Notes: generated by a model from the sequence alone, not told the origin. Shown: positions 1 through 11,899, counted from the stretch's first letter. The stretch: DNA of 64,000 bases from Eutreptiella sp. 'Long Island Sound 2002' (GCA_964036045.1 OZ038383.1:65353725-65417724), one strand, 5' to 3'. Program-made: numbers and translations.

Positions 1-41
1 ATCGCCAACACCGAGAGGTCAGGGAGAACACGATCGGCACC

Positions 42-626
42 GTGGAGGAAGGGAGTGGAAGCGGCCAAAATCTCTGGAATGCGACCACCCAAGAGGATCA
101 TGAAGAAGCCCACTTCTTCGCGTTCGTAGCGCACAATACGAAGGAGCATGGACAGGACAGGTCCAGGTGGAACCGCCTGGACCCAAGGTTGAACAAGAAC
201 CACAAGGACCTGGCGAGGATCGGGAACCCGCCGCTCTCGTTCCACGAGTACAGATCACAGCACGACGGTTGCTGGGTCTGCTACGGCAAGGGGAACAACC
301 ATGCACATGACCACCGGCATTGCAAGGTATATGAGGATGACAGGAAGACCTACTTCGCCGCCCATCCCGACAAGAAGCCCAAGGAGCAACGAATTGCCGA
401 TTGGAAGGCAAAGGGCGGGGACGGTGGGAAGGGCCAAGGAAAGGGCCAAGGGAAAGGCGGAGGAAAAGGCTATGGTGGAGGACCCGGCCCAGACCGACGC
501 GTGAGGTCGATCAAGGAGGTTGCTGAGGACATGTTGAGGATGTTGGAGGAACTCAAAGCGGAGCAACGTGGTGGACAAAGTCTGGGCAGATCGCAGCAGG
601 AGGGAGCTGCGGCAGGCCACGTCTAG
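42..626 (+). pseudogene. gag: gag C-terminal/nucleocapsid segment of element 1
   Basis: This is the end of the structural gag polyprotein. A cysteine-histidine cluster at 270-323 reads C-x2-C-x8-H-x4-C, a variant of the retroviral zinc knuckle that packages element RNA. It is followed by a basic Gly/Lys-rich tract (about 405-480) typical of nucleocapsid tails. The frame ends with TAG at 624-626, but the same frame is open again from 627 through the protease, so gag and pol were probably one frame or joined by stop suppression. The true start is upstream of the window or unresolved; 42 is only where the open frame begins to be visible. Assignment rests on the knuckle and on position ahead of the protease. 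Confidence 0.7.
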
Positions 627-707
627 AGGAGCCCCCACAGGAGTGGGACTCCGGAGGCCTCTCCTCCGAAAATCAGTGGAATCCTAGAGAAGGCGAAGGC
701 ACATCGG

Positions 708-1358
708 GTGCCGGGGAAGGCTCCAGAAGAGCCAAAACCACTGAGTTTCGTCACTCCGAACCCCTGGAGCGCCCTGCCAAGGGAAGTGTATGTGGGCAAG
801 GGACGTGGCAAGAAAGAAGGAGCGACCACGGAGAGCCCCGTGGACGGGCAGGACCGGCTCAGGATCTACATCATCCGTGACCATACCCTCGAAGTCCTTA
901 TGCACCTGGATGTGCTAGAGTTGCATGCCGTGAGAGTCGTCCATACACCGCAGGGTGACGAGCGGCAGTTGCACTTGAAGGTGCGTGTACGGTGCGGACA
1001 AGAGGAGTTGGTGGTGGATGTTTTGGTGGATACGGGTGCCCAGGTGAGCCTGGTCCGGAGACGTTTATTCAAGCAGGTGGCCAATGGAGAAGTTATGGGT
1101 GGTGGCACCCATGAGGCCACTATCAGTATGGAATTCTGGGAGCATGAGCGCATGAACCGCCCTGATTCAGCGAGGAGAAGCACTCTATCCGGGAACTTTG
1201 ATGTGGCCGGCATTACAGATTGGGATATGATCATGGGGTATGACTTCATGGTGGGAAACGCCATTGGAGCCCTTCCCCATCGTGCAACGCTGATCCGGGA
1301 GGATAATGAATGCCTTACATGGCTGTCCACGGACTATGCATGCAGATCATCCCAATGA
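708..1358 (+). pseudogene. Retropepsin-like aspartic protease segment of element 1
   Basis: This domain would cleave the gag-pol polyprotein in the virus-like particle. The catalytic loop is visible as VDTGAQVSLV, with the aspartate codon at 1029-1031, preceded by a hydrophobic strand (LVVDVLV). About 65 residues later a DWDMIMGYDFM segment matches the second conserved strand of retropepsins, where a hydrophobic-hydrophobic-Gly core is expected. The frame is the same as gag and ends with TGA at 1356-1358, beyond which that frame is open again. The active site itself looks intact; the stop codons around it do not. Confidence 0.8.
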
Positions 1359-1391
1359 AATACTGAGGAAGAGGATCGGATCGTCCAAGCG

Positions 1392-2362
1392 GTGCAAGCT
1401 GTGGGTGCCAAGTCCAGAGGAGGCCGCGGAGTTCAGTTCACGGAGTATGGAATGGCGCCGCAGGTGTATGCCAGGATGAATCAGACGCTGGGAGCCGAAG
1501 CGCCCGAGACGGACGTCTTCGCTTCCCGGGATGCCCCACTTTTGAGGAACTGCAGGAGGCATCGGAATCGAGGAGACTCAGCCTGGCACAGGCATTGGGG
1601 CTTGAAGGTGTGGGGGCCCATGTATTGGCATTGCTCCCTGGAAAATACCAGGCGTACAGTGGGGAAGATCGTCGCGGATAGAGCGAAAGGGATCCTGGTC
1701 ATAACCGGCATAGGATCCACCCCATGTCCGCTGGAAAGTCTCAAGTCGTCGCTGGATTCCATCACCCTGAACAAGATGTCATTCGGGCCAGAGGAGGAGT
1801 TGTTCATCGACGCCAAGGGTTTATCAATGCCCTCCCAGGGTCAAGCGTGGGGTACCAAGGCTTTCCTGGGGGATGAGGGGCAAGCCCAGCCCAAGAGTGA
1901 TGAAGCATTCATCCGTACGGGTTGAGGCGGTGCCCATGCGGGTCATGTTTGAGACCAAGGAGGGGACGGATCAGCCAATGGATGGCATTGACGTCCTGTC
2001 CCACGCCGAGACTGACCACGTTGTCAACTACATGCGGATGGGGATGCATGACCGTGTGGCAGCCAAGAAGGGGCGAGCCATGGTCACATCTCTGCATTGC
2101 TGGGATGACAAGATGTTGGTCACCGGCAAGTACGAGAAGGATGAGTTCGTGGCGAGGGTCATGGATCACATCGCGGACCAACATGATGGTCCGGTTGGGT
2201 CGGACCCGCCGACGTGGGATTTTCCCTGAATGGGGGCCGGTAGCGACAAGAACCAGGCCGATGCCGCAAATTTCCGAAGATTATCGGTGGGAAGCGCGCC
2301 CCACGACGATGAAGACAGCATATCGGACGAGGAGAAGTCAGACTCGGACCCAGAAGAGGCCT
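1392..2362 (+). pseudogene. Protease-RT linker of element 1, frame-shifted
   Basis: Two overlapping open stretches, 1392-1925 (same frame as protease) and 1873-2229 (same frame as RT), cover the segment between protease and RT. The change of frame between about 1873 and 1925 shows a small indel. The second frame has stops at 2227-2229 and 2362-2364 before the RT portion opens. I recognise no catalytic motif here; in Ty3/gypsy elements this part is often a poorly conserved spacer. The assignment is from position only. Confidence 0.5.
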
Positions 2363-2370
2363 AAACCACA

Positions 2371-3869
2371 GTGCCGTCGGTTGTATTGATACAGAAGCAA
2401 GCGGCTGAAGAGGCCCAGGAGAACCCGAAGGTCGCCGAGCTGAAGGAGAGGCTGATAAATGCCTATCCGCAGCTATTCAGTGGCGTCGCCAACAAGAACC
2501 TTCCAGATGGTGGGAGGTTAGGCACAGCGAGGATCAAGCTGAGGCCGAACCCCAAGATCTATCGTCATTGGGAGTACCAACTCCAGGGCGATCGGGCCAA
2601 GGTCATGAAGAAGTTGTTGGCTGAGTTTATTGAGCGGGGCTGGATCGAACCTTCCGACAGTGAGTGGGCCAGCCCAGCCTTTATCGTGCCAAAGAAAGGG
2701 AAGGGCGAGTGGAGGTTGGTGGTCGATTACAGGGGTTTGAACGAGCAAACCGAGCACGACTCGTACTCGCTTGCTCTGATCGACACCATCCTCCAAAAAC
2801 AACAGAAAAAGCGTATCCTCTTAGACCTGAAACACGGCTATCACCAGATGCCGCTACACCCAGACTCCAGGCCATGCACAGCAATGTCAACACTGCAGGG
2901 GCCCATGCAATGGAAAGTGGTGCCTGTGGGCGCCAAGAATGGCAATGCCGCTTTCCAGCGCATGATGGAGGACCTACTCGGTCCTGTCCAGGACTGTGCC
3001 GACCCATTTGTGGATGACATCATCATCAGGTCCGGCACAGAAGACATGACTGAGGACGAGCTCATCGAAGCGCATGAAAAGGATCTGCGCCGAGTGCTCA
3101 GCGAGCTGGACAAGCACAACATGGTGTGCAAGTCCACCAAAGCCTCGCTCCTCGTGAAGGAAGTGGAGTTCGCGGGTCACGTGGTTTGTCACAGGCAACG
3201 CCGTCCCATGCCTGGGAAGCTGGCGTCCCTGCACCACTGGGAGAGGCCCCAGACAATCAGCGAACTCCGATCCTTCATGGGGTTCTGCAATTACCATTCG
3301 GGCTATGTCCGGATGTATGCGGAACTATCGGGCCCGCTGCACAAAATGCTGCAGGTGGGCAAGTTCGATGGCCGGAAGGGGAGCAAGAAGAAGCTTGCTT
3401 GGACCCCTGAGGCCGAAGATGCGTTCAGTCGCCTGAAGGAGCGACTCCTGGGGCAGCTGGGGCTATTCCTGGTGGACCTGAACAAGGGATTCGTGCTACG
3501 GACGGACGCCTCAGACTATGCTGTAGGGGCAGTCCTTGAGCAGGTCCGGGACGACGGGTCGCACGTACCCGTGGCGTTTTGGAGCCGGATCCTGGCTGAG
3601 GGCCAACTTCGAACCTGGACCGCGAGGGAGAAGGGGACGTACACCATTGTTTGTGTTCGCCCAGGAAGTGGTTCGGCCACATGGGATTACAACCGGTGGT
3701 GGTTTGCATGGACCATCAGTCCTTACAGAGCTGGCACAAGGAGCACGTTGAGACCCACTTCGGACCGGCGGCAAGGAGGGCCCGGTGGCACCAGACGTTC
3801 GCCAAGTTCGACCTCAGCGTCGTATATGTCCCGGAGAAGGACAACACTGTGGCAGATTGCCTCAGTTGA
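2371..3869 (+). pseudogene. pol: Reverse transcriptase and RNase H of element 1
   Basis: The RT copies element RNA into DNA and the RNase H removes the RNA strand. RT motifs appear in order: WRLVVDYRGLN (fingers/palm), LLDLKHGYHQMPL, the catalytic FVDD box at 3007-3018 (the usual YxDD with Phe), then the thumb and connection (ELRSFMGFCNYHSGYV). RNase H begins near 3481 with VLRTDASDYAVGAVL, containing the first catalytic Asp. At about 3650 the coding path moves from the RT frame to the frame beginning at 3651, showing a one- or two-base indel; that frame continues through DHQSLQSW and ends ADCLS followed by TGA at 3867-3869, where an Arg codon (CGA) is usual. The frame opens with GTG, so no true start is implied. 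Confidence 0.93.
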
Positions 3870-4175
3870 TGGGCCTACCCCGCGGGCAAGGCATGGATGG
3901 ACATATCCAGCCATGGGGACACGGAGGAGACCAAGGAGGCCAAGCGCATAATCGAGATGGAGAAGGCCATGGAGCAAGAGGGGGTCAAGTGCTTTGTGGT
4001 GATGGCAAACCATACAGACCTGGCCAAGTTCCGGGGCGCCCGAGTCCAAGCTATTTGAGAGGAAACCCTCAAGCAACGGATGGTGGCCCCTGTAGAGCTA
4101 GTCAGGTCGGTGCTTACAGATTACTGGTCGGATGACTATGCGGCATCCGAGCACTGGAGCAGGTACTGAAATGCC
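3870..4175 (+). pseudogene. RNase H-integrase connector of element 1 with three stops
   Basis: The same frame as the RNase H tail and the integrase runs through this stretch but is cut by TGA at 3867, 4056 and 4167. The peptide between the stops is hydrophilic and helix-like (EETKEAKRIIEMEKAM), as in the tether between RNase H and the integrase zinc finger. All three stops are TGA, consistent with single-base changes from CGA or TGG. No catalytic motif is expected here. Confidence 0.6.
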
Positions 4176-5657
4176 GTGAGCGCCCCGTCAGACGAAGGGC
4201 CTGAGGGCTTGACCGAGGATGGGGATAAATTTTTCCTCAAGGACAAGCTATTGGTCCCTGAGAACCGAATAGAGGAGCTCATTGACCACTGGCATAACGC
4301 CCAGCTCATGCATTCTGGTCGGGACAAGATGCAGCAGGACCTGGAGTGGCGCTTCAAGTTCCAACCGGGGTACTACGCCATCCTGGACAAGTACTGCAGC
4401 GACTGCGCCGTGTGTCGGGCCACGAAGAGCCCCAACCATTCCACAGCGCGCAACCCGGTGTATACGGCTATACCGGAGGCCCCTGTGCGGTCCGTGGCCA
4501 TGGATGTATTCGCCATGCCTGAGGTCACCGTGGAAGGAGATACCCACGACTGTGTCATCCTGGCGGTGGATAGGCACAGCGGATATATCGTGGCGGTCCC
4601 TGGCAAGAAGACCAACAAGAAGGACAAGAAGGACAAGCATGGAGTGGGTCTGCAGGCCAAGACCGTCGCTAATGCGATGATCAGGCATTGGTTGAAAATT
4701 TTTGATGTCCCAGCTGTCATTTGCAGCGATCAGGGCAGTCAATTGGTGGGGACGTGGTTCAAGACGATGTGCAAGCACATGGGGATTCGGCACGCCAAGA
4801 CCGTGGCGTACCACAGCCGGTCGAATGGCCAGGCTGAGGTGGCCGGGCGGCAGATGTTCGAAAAATTCCGCCAGCTGCACATTGACGAACCGGGCAGGAA
4901 TTGGTACAATTCGCTGTGGAGAGTACTCCAGGCGTACCAGGACCTTCCGGGACCCACTGGACTGTCGCCCCATCGTATCCTGTTCCTACGGGATCGAGTG
5001 TCACGCACTCTCCCGTGGCTGAACCATCGCAAAGTGGCCCGGGATGCGAGTGCTATGATGGCTGAGGCGGACGACACGGCGGCCAAGGTGTGCAAAGCAC
5101 TTCAAGACGAGCATGAGAAGAGGGCCAAGTACTTCAAGCAGGGAAAAGTCCAGAAATATGCTCTCAGAGACACCGTATGGGTGGAGCGGCACCACAAGGA
5201 TGTCCCGTCCAGGCCTCGGCAGGCGTCTTGGTATGTGCCGGGGGTAATCGTTCGGAAGGTCGGGCAGGATGTGTATGCGGTTCGTGTGGGGGATAACAAG
5301 ATCCTGGACCGCGACCATACCCAGCTTCGTCCCCGAGCACCAGACCGCAGCGGACGTCCGGTCACCTTCGAGTTCACAGCCGGCGATGTGGACTCGGATG
5401 ACGAGGGTGAGGACAACGACTTCACCGCTGAGAAGATCCTGATGGACAAGCCACACCCGGGGACGCCTGGGGGGAGGCTATATAAGGTCCGTTGGAAGGG
5501 ATTGGCCGCATCCAGAGATTCGTGGGAGCCTCCACATATATTTTTCATTGTGGTATACATATTTAGGTCGACCGACGACGTTTCTCTATCTTTGATCCCC
5601 TTGGTCCATGTTGTAGATCAAGAGGAGACCGGATGTGGCGGAGGGCACCAATTATGA
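4176..5657 (+). pseudogene. Integrase with truncated C-terminal chromodomain, element 1
   Basis: Integrase joins element cDNA to host DNA. Counted from 4176, an HHCC zinc-binding module is seen at His40/His46 and Cys77/Cys80, followed by the DDE core: Asp110 (in AMDVFAM), Asp185 (CSDQGSQ) and Glu221 (GQAEVAG), with exactly 35 residues between the second Asp and the Glu. A GPY/F-like module and an acidic linker follow, then a chromodomain at 5418-5534 (ILMDKPH... YKVRWKG... SWEPP). The chromodomain lacks its C-terminal helix: after WEPP the frame enters AT-rich sequence unlike the rest and ends at 5657 inside the presumed LTR. The opening codon is GTG after a TGA in the same frame, so this is a fragment of pol, not a separate gene. 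Confidence 0.93.
5621..5633 (+). other. Probable polypurine tract of element 1
   Basis: The purine-rich stretch AGAGGAGACCGGA lies immediately before a TGTGG sequence, as a plus-strand primer should lie before a 3' LTR. Its position just after the integrase/chromodomain frame fits. It cannot be confirmed without the matching 5' LTR. Confidence 0.5.
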
Positions 5658-6000
5658 GTGACCTCACCCCTCCCTTGGGGCATGGAGGACGCCTAAGCCG
5701 TATGTGGGGCCTCCATGTGTCCTTGAGACATGGGGGGGGGGGTTCGAGCCCATTGGGGTCCTCCCGTCCTCTCGTCAATGACTTCCGAGCGGATACAACG
5801 CTCTGAGAAGGGGGGTGAAGCCGGTTCGGACCCCTGTGGCCATCTTTGGGTCACTTGGAGTGTGTATCTGTGTGCCGGCAAGCCGCCATTGGCTGATATC
5901 ATACTCTCCCATCCACCTGACCTAACCTGATGTGATAGTGTGATAGGCTTGGCCATTCCAGCTATGAGCGGCCACATTCAATACCGAGGCGCCGCTGGCT
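5634..6000 (+). repeat. Putative 3' LTR of element 1
   Basis: Sequence starting TGTGGCGG follows the polypurine tract. No second copy exists inside the window because the 5' LTR would lie upstream, so the right end is only a guess; the composition becomes AT-rich and anonymous after about 6000. A 10-base G run lies near 5731-5740. Confidence 0.4.
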
Positions 6001-7892
6001 GAGATTTACATATCAAAATATCAGGAATCAACAGGGTTTTTTTATCATAATGTCTCCGTAATTTTTGAGCTATCCGTTCTGATTGTCAATGTATCGGCGA
6101 CTGTCAGTTGGCTCGCGATTTTGCGGTAACCGATTGGTCAACTGTTATTTCCAGATATTTCAGCGGAAACCCCGATGAACGGTCAGATTTCATCAGAAAA
6201 GAGTTCGTTGCTTCGGCAATTTTCATGTTATACACTCGCAAAATTAATCTGATTTTTTCAAACATTCAGACAAAAATCCCCGATTTCGAGGTCGCCGCAC
6301 TGGATATGATGAATTCCGAGTGGTCCTACATCTTTCCCCGATCACGAACAAACTTTTTTTTTGTTGTCTTCTTCATTTTTCTTGGAGATATAGGCGAAAC
6401 AAAATTGATTCGTGAGGCCACTTAGAAAGATCATATCTCCAGCTCACTGCGAGGAATTCCAATTTTGAGACTGGGGTTGGAATAGCTTCGGTCTCAACTT
6501 AATTTGGTGAGCGTCAAACGCCCTTGGCATGGACACTTGCCTGTGGTATCAAAGGATCATGGTGAAAAGGGTAGAAAATGCTTTACATCTCTTGGACCAT
6601 GATACCGAATATTTTAATATGGGCTTCCAGTGTACCACACGAGTGTTGGTGTTGCATAGAAACTTTTCTTTGGGTTCCTAGGCATTTTTAACGTGAAGTT
6701 ATGTCCATGGAAGGGCATGGCATACCATGGTGGGAGCCATTTTTGAGGGTATGTGTTATATGCATGGTATGTGCTTCGCTATGCTCACGCCCATGTTATA
6801 TATTTCCGGTTGTAGGAAGATACGCACGTGGCAAAGGCTTTGCCCATGTCCTAATGGTGTGCTCCATAGCGCTAGACTAAGTCTACCGCGCATATAGTGC
6901 ATGTGGGCAGGCTTACGGAGCGACCCAAAAGCGCCACTATCAATTTTCCCACTTTCATGGTGCGTGTCGTGAGGAGGTTCGAAGGTGTCCCTATGCATCC
7001 ATGTGGGGATCCAAGTAGGGGGAGTTTTTGCAAATGGTCCCAAGCCATTGTGTCTTGAACCATATGTTGATACCATGGGTGAGCGAAGTTATATACTATT
7101 GTGATTATCTTGAATCTAGCACCATTTCCATGTTTTTGACCTCATTTTTATGCTCATTTATGTATTTTATGTGCTCAACTGGTTGGCTAACAGTAAAGTG
7201 CTTAGAGATCTGTGAACTATGGTATGTTGCTTAAATGGTGGCATATGCTTTGGTGTTGCACGCCATCATATGCCGGATCACGTGGTCACTTTGGCGTGGC
7301 ACGGGATGCCTCACAAAATTAGGTCTCAAAATCGTGAGTTGACGTGTGAAGCATGGCATGTGTATATCTGGAGGTATTTGGGAGCCAATGTTGAGATATT
7401 CTTCGGCATGGACCTCTGGTCTATATCACCCTTGTATACTACGTTCCGGATTGACACATGCATGGAGCATTTGAATATTTGCCGTATGCATTTTTGAGTA
7501 TATAATTGAATTTTGGGCAGTATGGTGTGATTTGCTTAATTTTGCTATGTTGTGAGGTCATCTTCATGGGGCAATTCTCCAAGCCCAGTCGACCCCAAGT
7601 CCAAGCAAAATTATGTCAGGGTAAGGCATGGTCCCGAGTGCCACTCTAGGCCATGACATGCCACCCCCCCCATTGGGCTAAGACTTAGAGGCTTGGGAGT
7701 GAACACATTTTTGGGGCTTGTGTACTGACTTTTGACACATGGTATTTAGCCACCTTATTTGACTTGGTTCAGGGCATCATGTTGGTGAGTCAAGGGAAGG
7801 TCTTGAGTCCAGGGAATGAGGGGTCTATGGCTGTGATTGTGTATGTTTCCATCTTTCCCCAATCCTGCTTGATTTGTGTTCATATTCCAATT
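6001..7892. other. Anonymous AT-rich intergenic sequence
   Basis: No reading frame longer than about 105 codons and none with a recognisable motif. I see no tRNA or tandem repeat. It may contain the 3' LTR of the minus-strand element that follows, but I could not find a matching copy of any part of it beyond 14,565. Confidence 0.5.
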
Positions 7893-8229
7893 TCAGGGTT
7901 TCTTCTCTATTGATTTTGGTGCAATTCTATGTACATGCCCAACGCCTGTGTCTCCGTGTGCACCGTGAGACGACCGGCGTGTGGAAAGGAGCTGTTGAGT
8001 GTCAATGCGGGACCTCAAACACCCTTGGAAGCCCTCAGTGTGGATTCTTTGGATTGGAGCTATTGTAATTGGGAGTTGGTTATTGCAAGGGATCAAGATT
8101 CGTGTGAAGGAGCCATATTTTACTATTTTCTTGTGGGAAACTGTGCAGGATAGGGCAAGATCATGCAGAACCTGGTGAGAAGCAAGACCATAGGAGTGAC
8201 AGGAAATGGTGGAAAGCGTACAGCAGGGG

Positions 8230-8480
8230 CCGGTCCTGGTAGGGACCTTGTTTATCTGCCCCATGATGTCTGTCCATTCAATGAAGTTGCGGTCATTGGG
8301 GACCTTGCATTTGCCTCCCATAGACACTCTCTCATACTTCCCTTCCAGGCTGCCCATCAGGGGCGCAGCCAGGGAAGCATATTGGGGTATGTAAATGGAA
8401 TACCAATTACATACTCGGAGAAATGGCTTCATCTGCTTGGGGGCAGGAATCATGGCCTCAGTCCAGTCGCGAGCTGCAGC
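8230..8480 (-). pseudogene. pol: RT connection region of element 2, last recognisable pol part
   Basis: The peptide AMIPAPKQMKPFL followed by CNWYSIYIPQYASLAAPL is the typical join between RT palm and RNase H in Ty3/gypsy elements, and FIEWT near 8,270 is where RNase H would begin. After that the same frame continues open to 7,893, but its peptide no longer resembles RNase H. Element 2 was therefore cut or overwritten at about 8,230. Confidence 0.75.
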
Positions 8481-8500
8481 CTATGACAAAAAAGGTGACA

Positions 8501-9391
8501 CTATCCCTCCTTCACTTGGAGCTGGTGGTCAGCCAGGTATCGAAAAGGTTTCCTGACCAACTCATAATGCTCGGTTCTGGCTTCTCCATCGAGGGCACAA
8601 CTGTGCAAGAGCTTACCCTTAGCCCTGGAATCCTTCGGGGGGGGTGTACCCACAAGCAGATCATCAATATAGGCGCTTACCGAGGAAGGCAGGTGTCTGA
8701 TGCAGTGGGTGATCATTCCCTGGTATATCTGTGGACCCACTTTCACCCCCATTGGCAGGACGTTCCGCTGAAACACTCCCCAAGGGGTACAGAAAGCCGT
8801 CAACGGACGACTTTCCTCCGTGTGGGGCATCTGGTGGAACCCATTTTCAAGGTCGAGGATGATCCGGAGATGGTTCCCATGCGGTTCCTTGAGGAGGTCC
8901 TCAATGACCGGTGGAGGGCGTTCATGTCCCTCGAGACATGAATTCAAGTTTTGATAATCAACGATCAACCTCCACTTTTTCACCTCAGGTTTCGGCACTA
9001 CAAACGCACGTGCCACGGGCGCGCTTTTGGATCCCTCAGTCCACCCTCTTTTCTCAAAGCCTTGGACCTCTTCTTTCAGGGGCTCTTCCCGCAGACCTAC
9101 TGCTCAGATGGGGTTGAAAGCCACATGTTTTGAGCCCTCTTTCAGCCCCAGCTTGACCCACCAATCAGGTCCCCTCTTGTCGGCATTGGCCTTGATCTCG
9201 TCTCAATTATTCCGCTCTGAATTGAAAACTGTGTCTTTGAATTCATCAAGGAGCTTTTTGCGGTAGGACTCCACCAATTTCTGAAGATCGGGGTCTGAGA
9301 ACTTCTTGGCATCTGCCTCTAGGAGCGAACTCACTGACCGAGTTCTTGCACGGAGGAGTTGCTGGGGGGGGGGGTCCTGTGCTCGACCCAA
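8501..9391 (-). pseudogene. pol: Reverse transcriptase (fingers and palm) of element 2
   Basis: The RT core reads on the minus strand as WRLIVDYQNLN, ILDLENGFHQMP, FQRNVLPMG and the catalytic YIDD (codons at 8,671-8,660), in the standard order and spacing. The section 9,203-9,391 supplies an N-terminal segment (KFSDPDLQKLVESYR), and the link to the core at 9,017-9,200 is crossed by stops and a frame change. The catalytic aspartates are preserved. The frame stops at 8,501, where roughly 30-40 residues seem to be missing before the connection region resumes. Confidence 0.88.
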
Positions 9392-9773
9392 TTGGCAGTC
9401 TCAGTGCCAACGGGGTCAATCATTCATTTGACCACTTTCTGGCTGGAGATGGAGGCCCCTACCTTCTTGAGGTGATTCAGGGTGAGTTTTGGGGCAGCAG
9501 GGCTGTCCCGAGACGCGACTTCGGGTCGCCGACTGGGGTCATTTCTGTCGTCCTGTGAGCGGTGCTTGTGGAATTCAGGGTAAATCAAATCAATGTCGGG
9601 CGAGTCAGGAAGCCATACCCTTCCTTGGGCCGCTTTGGTGCCAGGACATTCGAGTTCCGGCGCTTCATGCCCACGGGTCTCTCGCCGAGGCCCGGGGCTG
9701 CAGTGGTACCCTAAGGACGCCAGGCTCCCTGATGAAGGACATCTCTGAGGCCAGGATCACCGAAGGGCTGTTT

Positions 9774-11720
9774 TCAGCTCGTCTGGTTCAGTCCCTCTTG
9801 CTCAATACCAAATGCACCGAAACGTACAGCCCGGTACTGCAGGTGATCCTCCCCAGAGAGCATTTTACCTTTCCCATCCCAAAAAATACTCTCACCCTTC
9901 GGTATGTCCCACCAATCCACTGCAATCTTCCCTAAACTCCAAAGACACCTCTCTCTTCTCCGGACTGGTACTACTATAACCCCCCTACCCCCTTCCAATA
10001 TGACCTTTCGGACCGTTTCCGGCAGCGCACGAGCTGGCGGGAACAATAGGAAAGTATGATGCTCCCCTCCCCAAGGGCACATATACCCTTTTGGTGCCTT
10101 CTTGGTCTCACGGGGGGTTGAGAGTCCAGTCTGATTTTGCTTTTTCACTCTTCTTCCCTGACCCCACTGACGCCCCTGTCGACCCTTCTGACGCACTGCA
10201 CTCACAGCCCCGAGGCGGTCAAAGGGGCGCAGTGTGGGCTGGAGGGGCTCGGTAGTCCAGAAATCTCTTCCGGCCCATTCGGACAACTTTTCGCGCCAAA
10301 GCAGGCGCAGGTCATATCTCTCATTCTTGAATACCCCTGGCCGCCTCAGTTTCCGCGGTATCCCAGCGGACTGTCATGGTCGTATCGCCGGGATCTCCTG
10401 AGAAACCCTGATGGGGGCTGGACTTGCCATGGGGGCTTTGTCCTGTCGGTCCTGCAGGTCCATGACACTAATGTTCATGGCACCAAATTCCACACGCCCG
10501 TGGTCTGGTGAGTATTTAAACCGAGCCACGAACTCATCGGGCGGATCAAAACCCAAAGAACCTTCATCACCCAAATAGGATTCGAAATCCTGATCGCGGA
10601 CATCAATGCACCGGACTCCTGAGACTTCCCGGTCACCAATGTCCAGCCAATCCTCGGCAAAGACCGCAATCATCTTGGTCAAGTCCCGAGAGACTTGTAA
10701 CTGGGCGGCAGGACCTTGATCGGGAGGCTCTTGCCGGATATCAGGGGAAGGAAGTACAGAGGGGGTAGAAAAAAGGGAGGAAAGTATTTCGTCCACCATC
10801 TCCTGCTTGGTCTGGTCCCAGTCTGTACCAGGTGCCGGGACCCTTAGTTGCAACCTGCTGGGCTCACCAGTCGTTGGCACTTCAGGCAACGCTGAATGCT
10901 TTTCTGGCAGGACGGAGTGGGGTCCCTTCGCCTGATGGCACAAACCAGCCAACAGGGATGTCATGATGCATAGGGCGTCCACCAGCTGTGGATTGCCCCT
11001 TGTTGGCATTGAAGCAGGGGGGGTGTTTTTTTCAATCCACCCTCTGGAATTCTGGTGAATCCCAGCCTGGGTGGCTATACTCCCAGACAGGGCGAGTAAA
11101 ACTGACACTAACTTATGGTACACCCATCCTGTGGATTGATATTCTGGGTCACTGCCCTTGGGGGCAGCCACAGTCACTCTGTGGACGGCTGATGAGGCCT
11201 CTCTGAAGCCCTGCCAAGGCTGTAATCCTGCTGAACTCGGCGGCAACAAACTGCCCTGCAACTCAGCTGTAATGCAGATGATGGTCCAGGGTATGACCTG
11301 GGCATCAGGACCGCTTCCACAGCTGGTGCCCTGCCGGTGAGAGTAGAAACTGTGAAGACCTCCCCATCATTTTCTGAGGTACAGATTGTGTGTTCAGGAT
11401 TGTGTGTGTAGTGTCAACTGTCCCATGAGGTGCTGTCATTTCAGAATACGTCAGGGTATCGATGGTGGGCAACGGACTGTTGAACCGTTCAGACCAAGGC
11501 ACAGAACTACCCAGGCTGCCCTGTGCTCTCTCGCCCGCACGACTTGCGTCGTGCGTTTGTGGAGCGCAGAGGTATCCCACGAAGGCAGGGACATGGCACC
11601 CATCGACGAAGGCAGATCCATCTGTGCAGGAGTGGACCCCATCATAAGGGACCAAAGGCTGAGTGTGAGGCTGGGATAGGGCATTTATCATTCCGGTGCC
11701 CACTCCCACAGATCCCAATG
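9774..11720 (-). pseudogene. Unassigned protease-RT linker of element 2
   Basis: Three coding-like minus-strand frames (11,305-11,718; 10,374-11,261; 9,774-10,286) fill nearly 2 kb between protease and RT, much longer than the spacer of element 1. The middle one contains FDPPDEFVARFKYSPDHG, and the last contains FLLFPPARALPETV followed by a hydrophobic strand and tryptophans. I do not recognise a family. They have the codon-like continuity of an old coding region with frame breaks, and may be an extra domain of this element lineage. Confidence 0.4.
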
Positions 11721-11899
11721 AACCCTCGTCCCGATTAAAATCTGAAGGACCATCCTCAGTGACCGTTGGCGCAGAAACAGACTAAAATGGGACGACCGAC
11801 TGAATCGGGTTGTCCCTCTCAACCTGGGTCAGTTCCAACCCAGGTGTGGGGTTCAGAGGCCGGGACTGTGATGGTCTCTCAACTGATACCCTCTTGAAA

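Larger units (their letters stand above)
1..6000 (+). mobile_element. Degenerate Ty3/gypsy chromovirus-type LTR retrotransposon, 5' end outside window
   Basis: Domains run in the Ty3/gypsy order on the plus strand: gag zinc knuckle (270-323), aspartic protease (DTGA at 1029-1040), reverse transcriptase (FVDD at 3007-3018), RNase H (to about 3869), integrase (4176 onward) and a chromodomain (5418-5534). Integrase lying after RNase H, plus the chromodomain, places it among chromoviruses. The copy is dead: the single reading path is broken by stops at 624, 1356, 2227, 2362, 3867, 4056 and 4167 and by at least two frame changes (between about 1873 and 1925, and near 3650). No 5' LTR is present, so the element continues upstream of the window. 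The right boundary near 6000 is approximate. Confidence 0.93.

Noticed and set aside
19-411. Minus-strand open frames overlapping gag and pol of element 1
   Set aside because: They are antisense shadows of frames with clear domains on the plus strand and have no motifs of their own.
7893-8230. RNase H of element 2 in the open frame below 8,230
   Set aside because: The frame is open, but its peptide lacks the first catalytic Asp block and does not resemble RNase H. It is probably unrelated sequence after a truncation.
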